Below, one piece after another: positions 1-6,074 of a stretch of DNA of 7,241 nucleotides. The notes beneath the pieces are model-generated. The model saw only the letters and a list, made by a program, of their open reading frames with translations. It did no database searches and was not told where the DNA came from. The stretch lies in contig JAYTOI010000033.1 of assembly GCA_043747875.1 (NCBI GenBank), positions 1 through 7,241 on the forward strand, read 5' to 3'. Position numbers and translations under genes: made by a program. The number at the start of each line of letters is the position of its first letter. Position 1 is the first letter of the stretch. This DNA is from CADEED01 sp043747875. Its GTDB lineage: Bacteria; Pseudomonadota; Gammaproteobacteria; Steroidobacterales; Steroidobacteraceae.

Positions 1-93
1 AACATCAACATGCGTGAGAAAGTCCTCGTCGAGTGGACATGGTATTGCAACAGCTGGCCATGCCCCGAAGTTCCCTGACGTATCGATACCAGC

Positions 94-125
94 AAAAAAG
101 GGGCCAGAAGTTTCCTTCTGGCCCC
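94..125 (-). terminator. Strong GC-rich hairpin with U-tract on the minus strand (intrinsic terminator or REP-like palindrome)
   Basis: A perfect 11-bp stem, GGGGCCAGAAG (100-110) pairing with CTTCTGGCCCC (115-125), closes a 4-nt loop. Six A residues precede it (94-99), so a minus-strand transcript would read the stem followed by six U residues, a textbook intrinsic terminator. In the plus direction the tail is only GATCTTT, so termination there would be weaker. No minus-strand gene lies to the right to be served, so it may be a bidirectional terminator for a gene ending left of the window. The GGGGYCAGA-type stem also resembles REP palindromes mobilised by RAYT transposases, an alternative that cannot be excluded. 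Confidence 0.7.
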
Positions 126-170
126 GATCTTTCAGCCCTCGACCTCGGGCGTCGCATCAGGTCCGCGCGC

Positions 171-198
171 GATAATATGCGCCGGCGGCAGCTGCCGC
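171..198 (+). promoter_or_regulatory. Possible -10 box and 14-bp palindrome upstream of the lipoprotein gene
   Basis: GATAAT at 171-176 is the only -10-like hexamer between the hairpin at 94-125 and the start codon at 220. No convincing -35 box sits 16-18 nt upstream. Just downstream, 185-198 is a perfect 14-bp palindrome, GCGGCAGCTGCCGC, placed where transcription would begin or in the early leader, so it could be an operator or a leader hairpin. GC-rich DNA yields such palindromes by chance, so this call is weak. Confidence 0.25.
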
Positions 199-219
199 GC
201 GACCACAAGAACTAATGAC

Positions 220-2277
220 ATGCGCAGACTCGTCGTCGGATTGAGCGTCCTCCTGGTGTCGTGCGGCGGAGGAGGCTCCGGCGGCGGCTCGCCGCCACCC
301 TCGTCGGCGCCGCCTCCCCCCGCTCCGGCGCCGCCGCCACCCCCGGTCAACCAAGCGCCGACGATCACCTCGCTGACGTTCGCCGCGGCGGAGGACCGCG
401 ACTATGTCGGCGCGATGACCGCGACGGACCCGGAAGGCACCGCCATCACTTTCGCGCGCACCAGCGACCCCGCGCACGGCCAGGTCACGAGCTTCACGGC
501 CGCCGGCGCGTTCACCTATCGCCCGGCGGCGAACTTCATCGGTTCGGACACGTTCAGCGTGCGCGCTACCGACGCGGCCAATGCCGAGATCACGGCCATG
601 ATCACGATCAACGTGGCGAATGGCGACGACGATGCCCCCATCCTGCGCACCGATATCCTGCAGGCGACCGGCGCGAATCCACTGGTCGACGTGCTGGCCA
701 ATGACGAGGAGCCCGACGGCGAGGCCCTGACACTCACGCTCGTGGGCAACCCGGACTTTGGCTCCGCCATAGTCGAGAGCCGGAGGATCCGCTTCGACCT
801 GCCCGCGGGTTTCAAGGGCTTCAATCGCTTCCAGTACCGCGCAGTGGATAGCGCGGGGCAGGGTGGTGTCGTCAACGCGGTGGTGTTCGTCGACGCGGCG
901 CCGTCGCGCCTCGTGTACTTCTCGACGGGCAGCGCGACGAATGGCTACTCCGAGGTGTATGTCGACGACTTCGTCTCGACGCGCAAATTGACATCCGTCG
1001 AGACGACCTATCCAGTCGACAACCTCTACCCCTACGCCTTCTCGCGCGGCGGCAATGGTCGCAGCATCATCGTGATGTACAAGTTCGACCATCGCTACGC
1101 CGCAGTCAATGCCCTCGAAGTGATTCCAACCGACGGCTCGTTCGCACCCCGGCGGCTGACGCCCGCGCCCGCGGCCGGCACGACGCCTGACTACGAACTC
1201 GCCTCGAATTTCAGTCCGGACAACCGCTGGGTGGTCTTCAGGCAAAAACGCAACGGGTTTAACGATCGTTATTTCCTCGCCGATCTCACCCGGAATGGCG
1301 CGACGACCGAGCTCGCGTTGCCTGCGGGCGCGATCTCGCTGCAAGTGGATTCCGCGATCCTGTTCGGACCCGGCTCGCAGCATTTCTACGCGCCAGTCCA
1401 ATTCGGCTTTCCCAATTCCAAGCGCGGCAGCGCGATCTACCGCTACTCCGTCGCGAGCCCAGCGGCCGCACCACCGCTTGTGAGCCCCGCGGCACGCGAG
1501 GATGTGTCGATAGACGTCACGCGCATCTCGCCGGACGAGGCGCGTATCCTGTTCACCGAATATCGGCAAGGCGATTTCAGTGCGGCGCTGCGCATCCTGC
1601 CCATCGCGAATCCGTCGGGCGCGATCACGTTGTCGCAGGCGTTCGGCGCGCAGGAGCGCATCTCGGGTTTCATTCACACGAACGCGCAGTTTTCACGCGT
1701 CTACTATCCCACCGAGGATGGCGTCGATCCCAACTACACGTTCCGGTTGTACGGCGCGGATACCACGATCGCCGGCTCCGCATCGCTGCTCACGAACCTG
1801 CCCGCGGATGAATGGCGGCCCGAGGTCTGGGAGCTGAGCCCGGACGAGACATCGGTGCTGATCTCCGCGCCCGTGCGCGCGTCGGGCCAGCGTTACGACC
1901 GCGTGAGCACGCTCGCCTTGACGCCGGGCGCGCAGCCGCACGTGGTCCTGCCGCAGCTGCAATGGCTGAGCCAGTACAGGTTCATCGACGCGGGACGCTT
2001 CGTGCTGTACGGCAACGGCAGCTCTATCTATCGCGTACCGTCGACGGGCGCGCCGAATCCGATTCTCCTCGCATACAACGCCACCGGCGGTTACGCCCTG
2101 GCACCCGACGGCGCCTACGTCGCCACGACTTTCAGCGACATCCAGGTGAGCCCGGCGAGCAATCACCTGTGGCTCGCGAACACGATGTCCACGGGCGGCG
2201 TGCAGCAGGTGGAGTTCTCGGGCGTCGGTGACCCGACGGCGTACGTATCGACGTGGGGGTTCATCCCGGCGCAGTGA
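220..2277 (+). CDS. Secreted lipoprotein with two cadherin/Ig-like domains and a TolB-like beta-propeller
   Basis: This 685-residue protein begins with a short lipoprotein signal: RR at 2-3, a hydrophobic core, and the lipobox LVSC with the lipidated Cys at 15. A flexible Gly/Ser then Pro-rich linker (16-45) follows. Residues about 46-133 and 135-226 are two tandem Ig/cadherin-like domains. The first has the GAFTYRPAANFIGSDTFSV signature typical of Big_9-type repeats, and the second has DVLANDEEPDGEALTLT. From about 229 to the end is a propeller with PD40-like blade motifs: FSPDNRWVVF (331), ISPDEARILF (436), LSPDETSVLI (539) and LAPDGAYVAT (627). No catalytic residues are recognisable, so binding or scaffolding at the outer membrane is inferred. 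The ATG at 220 gives the lipobox at the expected distance, although no strong Shine-Dalgarno precedes it. The gene is monocistronic here and converges on the kinase gene. Confidence 0.85.
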   Translation: MRRLVVGLSVLLVSCGGGGSGGGSPPPSSAPPPPAPAPPPPPVNQAPTITSLTFAAAEDRDYVGAMTATDPEGTAITFARTSDPAHGQVTSFTAAGAFTYRPAANFIGSDTFSVRATDAANAEITAMITINVANGDDDAPILRTDILQATGANPLVDVLANDEEPDGEALTLTLVGNPDFGSAIVESRRIRFDLPAGFKGFNRFQYRAVDSAGQGGVVNAVVFVDAAPSRLVYFSTGSATNGYSEVYVDDFVSTRKLTSVETTYPVDNLYPYAFSRGGNGRSIIVMYKFDHRYAAVNALEVIPTDGSFAPRRLTPAPAAGTTPDYELASNFSPDNRWVVFRQKRNGFNDRYFLADLTRNGATTELALPAGAISLQVDSAILFGPGSQHFYAPVQFGFPNSKRGSAIYRYSVASPAAAPPLVSPAAREDVSIDVTRISPDEARILFTEYRQGDFSAALRILPIANPSGAITLSQAFGAQERISGFIHTNAQFSRVYYPTEDGVDPNYTFRLYGADTTIAGSASLLTNLPADEWRPEVWELSPDETSVLISAPVRASGQRYDRVSTLALTPGAQPHVVLPQLQWLSQYRFIDAGRFVLYGNGSSIYRVPSTGAPNPILLAYNATGGYALAPDGAYVATTFSDIQVSPASNHLWLANTMSTGGVQQVEFSGVGDPTAYVSTWGFIPAQ

Positions 2278-2307
2278 CCGGGAGCGCAGACTCGCAAGAT
2301 CCCTTGT

Positions 2308-3669
2308 CTAGATAGCCGCGTACGCGCCGGTGCGCGGCAAGGCCTCGAGCGACGACAGACATCCCGCGCAGATCCGGCGGAACGTCTCGCTGATGCGTTC
2401 ATCCTGCGCGCAAGTCCGCCAGAACTGCTCTGCCAGTGCGCGCGCTCGGCCGTACTCGCGCAGGTTCGCGCTCGAAGGATCCGGGGGCGCGAAGCTGCGC
2501 GCGGCCAGCTGGTCGTGCTCGGGCGCATACAGCATGGGCAACATGTCATAGACAGGCGCCAGGCGAAACCTGCCGTCGTAGTGATCGAAGAAGGCGAGGT
2601 TGCCGAAGTGGCGATCGGTGTTGCCGATGAGACTTCCGAACGTGTTCACGAACCGCACGGATTCGAGCGTGGCGGCATCGATCCGGCGGTCTCGTGCGAG
2701 GCGGCTGGCCGAGTCGGTCCAGTTGTCGAGCTTGCCGTAAAGCTGCGAATCGATGGCATACAGCGAGGTAACGCCGAGGCGCCCTTCGACTCCTGCCCGA
2801 TCGAACCGATCCACTTCGAGATAAGTGCGGTCCGCAAACTTGTGTATGCGCGAGCGCGCGGCCGCGATGCCGGCCGCGGCGAGCACCTGCTGCGCGATGC
2901 ACTCGGTCACCAGCAAGTCTGACCAGCGCTGGCCCACCGCGGTGGCAACGGGTGGCGAGAACTTGACCAGCACGTGACGCGAGGCTGCGTCCTCGTCCAG
3001 CAGCACCGCGAACTTCGGATGTTCGCCGTGCGCGGAGGAGCCGGGCTGCGCGCCCTCCATGACAGCCGAGACGAGTTGCCGGAAACGCTGCTCACGCTCG
3101 GCGGCGGTCACGCGCGTTCGCCGTCGGCCTGAGGATAGATAGTCGTCGAGTGCCGCGTCACCGAGGACCAGGTCGCTCACCGAGTCCGATCCGCGCTGCG
3201 TCAGGTAGCGTAGATAGTGATCGTCGCTCCAGTCTGTCACGCGTTGAGGCAGCGCGAGTTCCAAGAACCGTTGTGGCACTCCGCGGCCGAGGAATCCGGC
3301 GGGCCGCTGGTCCTGCAGAAAGTAAGGCAGGCCATCCGTAACACCCGTCCACTCGAAATCCGAATTGGCGGACTCGAAGTAGAACTCCGTGCCGGCAAGC
3401 GCGTGCAGCATGCCGAGGTCGTGAACGTGGCCATCGTCCCCGACTCGACGCAGCGGCCAGCGGCCGCCGACACCCTCGACACTGCGCAGCCGCGCGTAAC
3501 GCGCGCCGCGGGTGCTGCCGATGCGCACCACCGAATCACGGCGAATGAGTTCGCGAAGCAGCCGCGAGACCTGAGACTGTGACTGCCCGAGAAGTTGTTC
3601 CAGCTCGGCGGAGGTTGCGGTGCCCTCAGCCAGGCGCTGAAGGATGAGTTCTGAAGGGCCGGCGGGCAT
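2308..3669 (-). CDS. yjjJ: HipA-family Ser/Thr kinase of the YjjJ (HipH) type with its own N-terminal helix-turn-helix
   Basis: The protein has 453 residues, close to E. coli YjjJ length as recalled. Residues about 6-60 form a winged-helix DNA-binding domain (TSAELEQLLGQSQSQVSRLL, then a wing near RGARYAR). Residues about 80-180 match the YjjJ-specific segment, including LPYFLQDQRPAGFLGR. The HipA kinase fold follows: a Gly/Ser loop GSSAHGEHPKF (210-220), the probable ATP-binding Lys236 in VLVKFSPP, YLEVDRFDR (283-291), the catalytic loop NTDRHFGN (350-357, with Asp352 and Asn357), and the metal-binding Asp375 in APVYDMLP. All kinase residues look intact, so activity is expected. Classical HipA partners a small HipB antitoxin encoded next to it; none is present, and the fused HTH may fill that role. 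Ser211 or Ser212 could be an autophosphorylation site by analogy with HipA-type loops. The AT-rich upstream region (3695-3787) is the likely control site. Confidence 0.87.
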   Translation of the reverse strand: MPAGPSELILQRLAEGTATSAELEQLLGQSQSQVSRLLRELIRRDSVVRIGSTRGARYARLRSVEGVGGRWPLRRVGDDGHVHDLGMLHALAGTEFYFESANSDFEWTGVTDGLPYFLQDQRPAGFLGRGVPQRFLELALPQRVTDWSDDHYLRYLTQRGSDSVSDLVLGDAALDDYLSSGRRRTRVTAAEREQRFRQLVSAVMEGAQPGSSAHGEHPKFAVLLDEDAASRHVLVKFSPPVATAVGQRWSDLLVTECIAQQVLAAAGIAAARSRIHKFADRTYLEVDRFDRAGVEGRLGVTSLYAIDSQLYGKLDNWTDSASRLARDRRIDAATLESVRFVNTFGSLIGNTDRHFGNLAFFDHYDGRFRLAPVYDMLPMLYAPEHDQLAARSFAPPDPSSANLREYGRARALAEQFWRTCAQDERISETFRRICAGCLSSLEALPRTGAYAAI

Positions 3670-3694
3670 GGCGCCAGTCTACTGGAGTCACGAC

Positions 3695-3768
3695 GAGATA
3701 ATTGACTAGTTTCGTGTACAAAAAATTGAAATAAAGCACTTATATTTCAATATATTAATAGATATCCT
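3695..3768. promoter_or_regulatory. AT-rich control region upstream of the HipA-family kinase gene
   Basis: This stretch is strikingly AT-rich against GC-rich surroundings and lies 26-99 nt upstream of the kinase start codon. It contains an inverted repeat, TTGAAATA (3726-3733) and TATTTCAA (3743-3750), with a 9-nt spacer, so the arm centres are about 17 bp apart. That geometry suits a dimeric helix-turn-helix protein. On the minus strand the second arm runs into a short T-run, so weak hairpin termination is an alternative. No clean -35/-10 pair could be fixed on either strand. Autoregulation by the kinase's own HTH is an inference. Confidence 0.5.
3703..3711 (+). repeat. 9-bp direct repeat, copy 1 (TGACTAGTT)
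   Basis: TGACTAGTT occurs here and again at 3779-3787, in the same orientation and offset by 76 bp. The two copies bracket the AT-rich patch. The core ACTAGT is itself palindromic. It could be an operator half, a target-site duplication around a small AT-rich insertion, or chance. Confidence 0.45.
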
Positions 3769-3778
3769 GCTGCCGATG

Positions 3779-3787
3779 TGACTAGTT
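3779..3787 (+). repeat. 9-bp direct repeat, copy 2 (TGACTAGTT)
   Basis: This is the second copy of the element at 3703-3711, with an exact 9/9 match that stops on both sides. It marks the boundary where base composition returns to GC-rich and the relic region begins. Confidence 0.45.
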
Positions 3788-3837
3788 ATGCGGCCGGTGT
3801 TCCTCTTAATATATATGCCTTCCTCGAGCAAAAGGCA

Positions 3838-3974
3838 GGCGACGCGAATCAGATCGGCATCCAGGCGCGCGTCGAATCGATCCCTCAGCAGGCTGAAGAA
3901 GCCGCTTCGGACTACGGCCAAGCTCTCCGGCGGCGTTGCCGTGATCAAGGTCGGTCGCCACCGAGATCGAGATG
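3838..3974 (+). pseudogene. groEL: Frameshifted internal fragment of chaperonin GroEL
   Basis: Read in successive frames, the stretch spells the conserved GroEL segment just after the apical domain. Frame one gives IQARVESIPQQAEEAASDY, matching GroEL's IQARV-QIRQQIEEATSDY. After a deletion of roughly eight codons and a frame change it gives AKLSGGVAVIKVG, an essentially invariant GroEL motif. After another frame change it gives ATEIEM, matching GroEL's AATEVEM. Homology stops there, so only about 45-50 of roughly 545 residues survive, with at least two frame disruptions. It cannot make a working chaperonin and has no groES beside it. It is most likely the debris of a duplicated or acquired groEL copy. 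The identification rests on remembered family motifs rather than a search, but three ordered motifs make coincidence unlikely. Confidence 0.85.
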
Positions 3975-4034
3975 CGTTGCTTCAACGGCTCTGGCCGTTC
4001 GTTCCGGGTGTGGGATAACCACGAGTTCTGGTGG

Positions 4035-4075
4035 CAGGGATACCAGGGCATCCAGCTGTTCGGCGGCGAGCAACG
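4035..4075 (+). repeat. 41-bp direct repeat, copy 1
   Basis: This stretch matches 5987-6027 at 39 of 41 positions in the same orientation, the differences being at 4042 and 4056. Weaker similarity, with a 2-bp indel, extends left to GTTCTG at 4025. The copies lie 1952 bp apart and flank the PL22-like gene. In plus-strand translation the core reads YQGIQLFGGEQR, and in minus-strand translation LLAAEQLDALVSL. Whether it was ever coding is unknown. Confidence 0.85.
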
Positions 4076-4150
4076 TTCTGCGCCGTCGAGAGCCCGACTA
4101 TCTACCGCACACCGATGCAGACCTATCTGGGGCCGAAGCAGCGCGCGTGG

Positions 4151-4404
4151 CTACTCGCCCGGCTTGGTGAGCGCCAGGCGCCAGCGGCCGGCGCTCGACC
4201 TGTGCCGCCCTTGGAGACGATGAAGTTGCCCCACAGCTGCGGGAAGCGGTCGAAGGAAAGTGTACTTCCCATCAAACCATGCTGCTGCATCTCGACCGAC
4301 ATGACTGCATCTGCCAGCTCGGGCGTGCCGACTACTTCATAACCCTTCGTGGTCAGCTGGTCGATGTGCTCGAAGGTCAGTTCCGCCGCGACGTGGATGT
4401 CCCC
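4151..4404 (-). pseudogene. Unidentified minus-strand coding remnant, frameshifted and without a start
   Basis: On the minus strand, 4404 to about 4211 is an open frame of roughly 65 codons with strong G/C bias at third positions, as in real genes here. It includes LTFEHIDQLTTKGYEVVGTP, ADAVMSVEMQQHGLMGS and FDRFPQLWGNFIVSKGG. A TGA at 4407-4405 lies directly upstream in frame, and no start codon or RBS fits. After a one-base frame change near 4210 the reading continues as GRWRLALTKPGE and stops at 4153-4151, which looks like a natural C-terminus. The protein family is not recognised. The best reading is the 3' end of a decayed gene, cut off where the promoter of the downstream gene now lies. 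The alternative is chance open frame in GC-rich DNA, which the ordered codon bias argues against. Confidence 0.45.
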
Positions 4405-4483
4405 TCACAACACGCATTCATCGCTCTCGGCCTTGCAGGTTCGATCTTTTAAATGCACATTCCGTCGAGCGCGGTCACACGGT

Positions 4484-4490
4484 GGAGGGG
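4484..4490 (+). promoter_or_regulatory. Ribosome binding site that fixes the start of the PL22-like gene
   Basis: GGAGGGG ends two bases before ATG 4493. Its GGAGG core leaves a 4-nt gap, near ideal. The open frame extends back to an ATG at 4349, but that start lacks such a site. Its 48 extra residues are not signal-peptide-like and would overlap the minus-strand remnant, so 4493 is preferred. Confidence 0.8.
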
Positions 4491-4492
4491 CA

Positions 4493-5797
4493 ATGAAAAG
4501 ATCGAATGGGTTTGTAACGGTGCTGTTGATGCTGAGCGGCCTCATGCTGCCGATCACTGGCGCTGCGCAGATCGGCAAAAGCTTCGAGTCCGAGCGGAAA
4601 ATCGTCACGGATCCCACCACGGGGAATGACCTCGTCTTCCTGACATCGCAGCCGCATGGCGATTCCAAGATCTATCCCACGCATCCGCAATGGACCTCGG
4701 ATGGCCAGTGGGTGGTGTTTCGCTCGAAGCGCGTGGACGGGGAAGCAATGGCCGTCAACGAGCGCAGTGGCGCCATCGTGCAGGTTACCGAAGGCGGTTA
4801 CAGCGGCATGCTCGTGCTGGCGCGCAAATCGATGCGCTTGTTTTTCCTGCGCTCCGCGCAGCCTGCAGGGTCGGCCGAGCTCGTCGAGGTGGATCTCGGA
4901 AAACTGTTTGCAGACGTGGCGGCGGCGAAGGTGGGTGCATCGCAGGCCTATCAACACGTACGAGGTAAAATCCCCGCCGAGATGAACGGCGGCGATCTGG
5001 CATTGGACGCTGACGAGAAGACTGTCTATTTCCGGGTCGCAGCGGCCGTCGCCAAGCAACATCTGGCACCCGACGCCGTCCTCAAGCCGGCGTTCGGCCC
5101 GCGCAACATGGGCGCCGGACCCACCGGAATCGGGAAAATGGATCTTGCCACCGGCGAGACGAGCGTCATCGCGGCGGTGCCGTTCCAGGTCGGGCACATC
5201 CAGGCGAATCCCGTGGTTTCTGGCGAGCTCGTCTTCTGCTGGGAGACGGGCGGCAAGTCGCCGCAGCGCATGTGGAGCATCAAGGCGGACGGATCGGGTC
5301 TTCGCGCGCTGTTTCCGGAGTCGGAGCTCGATTGGGTCACCCACGAGGTCATCGTCTCCGCGGATGAGGTGGCATTCGCTTTGTTAGGCCACCGGTCCGT
5401 CGGCACGAGCGACGGCTGGGGACCGTCCGGCACACGCGTGTCGCCCACCGGCCTCGCCATCCTCAATCTCAGGACCAACGAGGTGCACATCGCCGGCCAG
5501 ACGCGATCGGGCAGTGGCCTGTGGCATGTGCATGCGTCGCCCGATGGAAACTGGGCCGTCGGGGATGATTTCAACCGCAATCTGTGGCTGATAGACCGGA
5601 ACACCAGCGAAATGCTGTTGCTGTCGGCCGGGCACAAGACGACGGCGCAGGATCATGTCCATCCGACGTTCAGCGCCGACAGCACGCGGATTGAAATTCA
5701 GTCCGCGATGCTCTCGGAGGATGGCCGCACGATGAATCTCGCCGTCGTCGCAGTGCCGGAGCCGTGGCTGCGTCGCTATCGGAGCAAAACAAAATGA
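4493..5797 (+). CDS. Secreted oligogalacturonate-lyase-family (PL22-like) beta-propeller protein
   Basis: The protein has 434 residues. A signal peptide covers 1-25 (KR at 2-3, hydrophobic core to about 21, probable cleavage after GAA25), so it is likely periplasmic. The mature part is a propeller with blade motifs YPTHPQWTSDGQWVVFRSKR (61-80), WHVHASPDGNWAVGDD (344-359) and HVHPTFSADSTRIEI (388-402). Oligogalacturonate lyases of family PL22 cleave short unsaturated pectin fragments with a Mn-type metal held by His/Gln on a seven-bladed propeller. Matching candidates here are His235 (VGHIQANP), His284 (WVTHEV), His345/His347, and Gln386/His388/His390 (AQDHVHP). The assignment of each to base or ligand is inferred. 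Length is somewhat above cytoplasmic Ogl enzymes (about 388 residues), consistent with the added signal peptide. No pectin transporter or regulator accompanies it, so the true substrate may differ. The annotation is at family level. Confidence 0.78.
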   Translation: MKRSNGFVTVLLMLSGLMLPITGAAQIGKSFESERKIVTDPTTGNDLVFLTSQPHGDSKIYPTHPQWTSDGQWVVFRSKRVDGEAMAVNERSGAIVQVTEGGYSGMLVLARKSMRLFFLRSAQPAGSAELVEVDLGKLFADVAAAKVGASQAYQHVRGKIPAEMNGGDLALDADEKTVYFRVAAAVAKQHLAPDAVLKPAFGPRNMGAGPTGIGKMDLATGETSVIAAVPFQVGHIQANPVVSGELVFCWETGGKSPQRMWSIKADGSGLRALFPESELDWVTHEVIVSADEVAFALLGHRSVGTSDGWGPSGTRVSPTGLAILNLRTNEVHIAGQTRSGSGLWHVHASPDGNWAVGDDFNRNLWLIDRNTSEMLLLSAGHKTTAQDHVHPTFSADSTRIEIQSAMLSEDGRTMNLAVVAVPEPWLRRYRSKTK

Positions 5798-5986
5798 CCA
5801 GCGACAGCGGGCGAGCGCCGAGGTGAGCATCGAGGGAGCGGCAACTCTCGTTACTTCCAGCCGCTCGACGTTTAGCTAGAGAAGATAGACGCCACGGTCG
5901 GGAAGCCTGCGGATTGTTCGTTGCTGCGGCGGGTCGGCCACGCGCACCAGACCTGCAGGCCGCGCGTGCCCGCTGGCCGTTCTGTG

Positions 5987-6027
5987 CAGGGATGCCAGGG
6001 CATCCAGGTGTTCGGCGGCGAGCAACG
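5987..6027 (+). repeat. 41-bp direct repeat, copy 2, with an embedded perfect hairpin
   Basis: This is the second copy of the element at 4035-4075 (39/41). Within it GGATGC (5990-5995) and GCATCC (6000-6005) form a perfect 6-bp stem with a CAGG loop. Copy 1 has A instead of G at 4042, which breaks one pair. The copy sits in the 277-bp spacer between the PL22-like gene and the next gene and ends 47 bp before that gene's start. Upstream of it the spacer (5798-5986) shows no gene and no convincing terminator. Confidence 0.85.
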
Positions 6028-6074
6028 CCCCGCGTAGACGACGCGGTGTAGACTCCGCGCCATCGGGAGATCTC

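Larger units (their letters stand above)
3670..4492. other. 823-bp region without an intact gene, containing relics
   Basis: No intact coding sequence is supported between the kinase gene and the PL22-like gene. The region holds, in order, the AT-rich control patch, the groEL fragment, the first 41-bp repeat copy and the minus-strand remnant. Several 60-130-codon open frames cross it, but they switch between relic pieces and carry no plausible start sites. The last 85 bp (about 4408-4492) should hold the promoter of the downstream gene. TTGCAG (about 4434-4439) is -35-like, but no good -10 box follows at the right distance. Confidence 0.7.

Noticed and set aside
1..78. Possible 3' end of a plus-strand gene entering from the left, stopping at TGA 76-78
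   Set aside because: The 25 visible residues match nothing recognisable and other frames are also open. The hairpin at 94-125 makes a gene end here plausible but does not identify one.
157..1677. 506-codon open frame on the minus strand opposite the lipoprotein gene
   Set aside because: The protein is Arg/Gly/Ala-rich with no recognisable domain. It is the usual antisense shadow of a GC-rich gene, while the plus strand shows a lipobox and clear domain motifs.
3706..3948. 80-codon minus-strand open frame across the AT-rich patch
   Set aside because: It runs opposite the groEL fragment and into non-coding AT-rich sequence, and shows no family motif.
4349..4492. Upstream ATG extension of the PL22-like gene
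   Set aside because: It would place 48 non-hydrophobic residues before a clear signal peptide and overlaps the minus-strand remnant. The strong RBS lies before ATG 4493.
4475..5344. 289-codon open frame on the minus strand opposite the PL22-like gene
   Set aside because: It has no domain motifs and composition typical of an antisense shadow. The plus-strand frame has a signal peptide, RBS and family motifs.
5870..6063. Short open frames on both strands through the second 41-bp repeat copy
   Set aside because: They have no start site or domain. The only solid signal there is the repeat itself.
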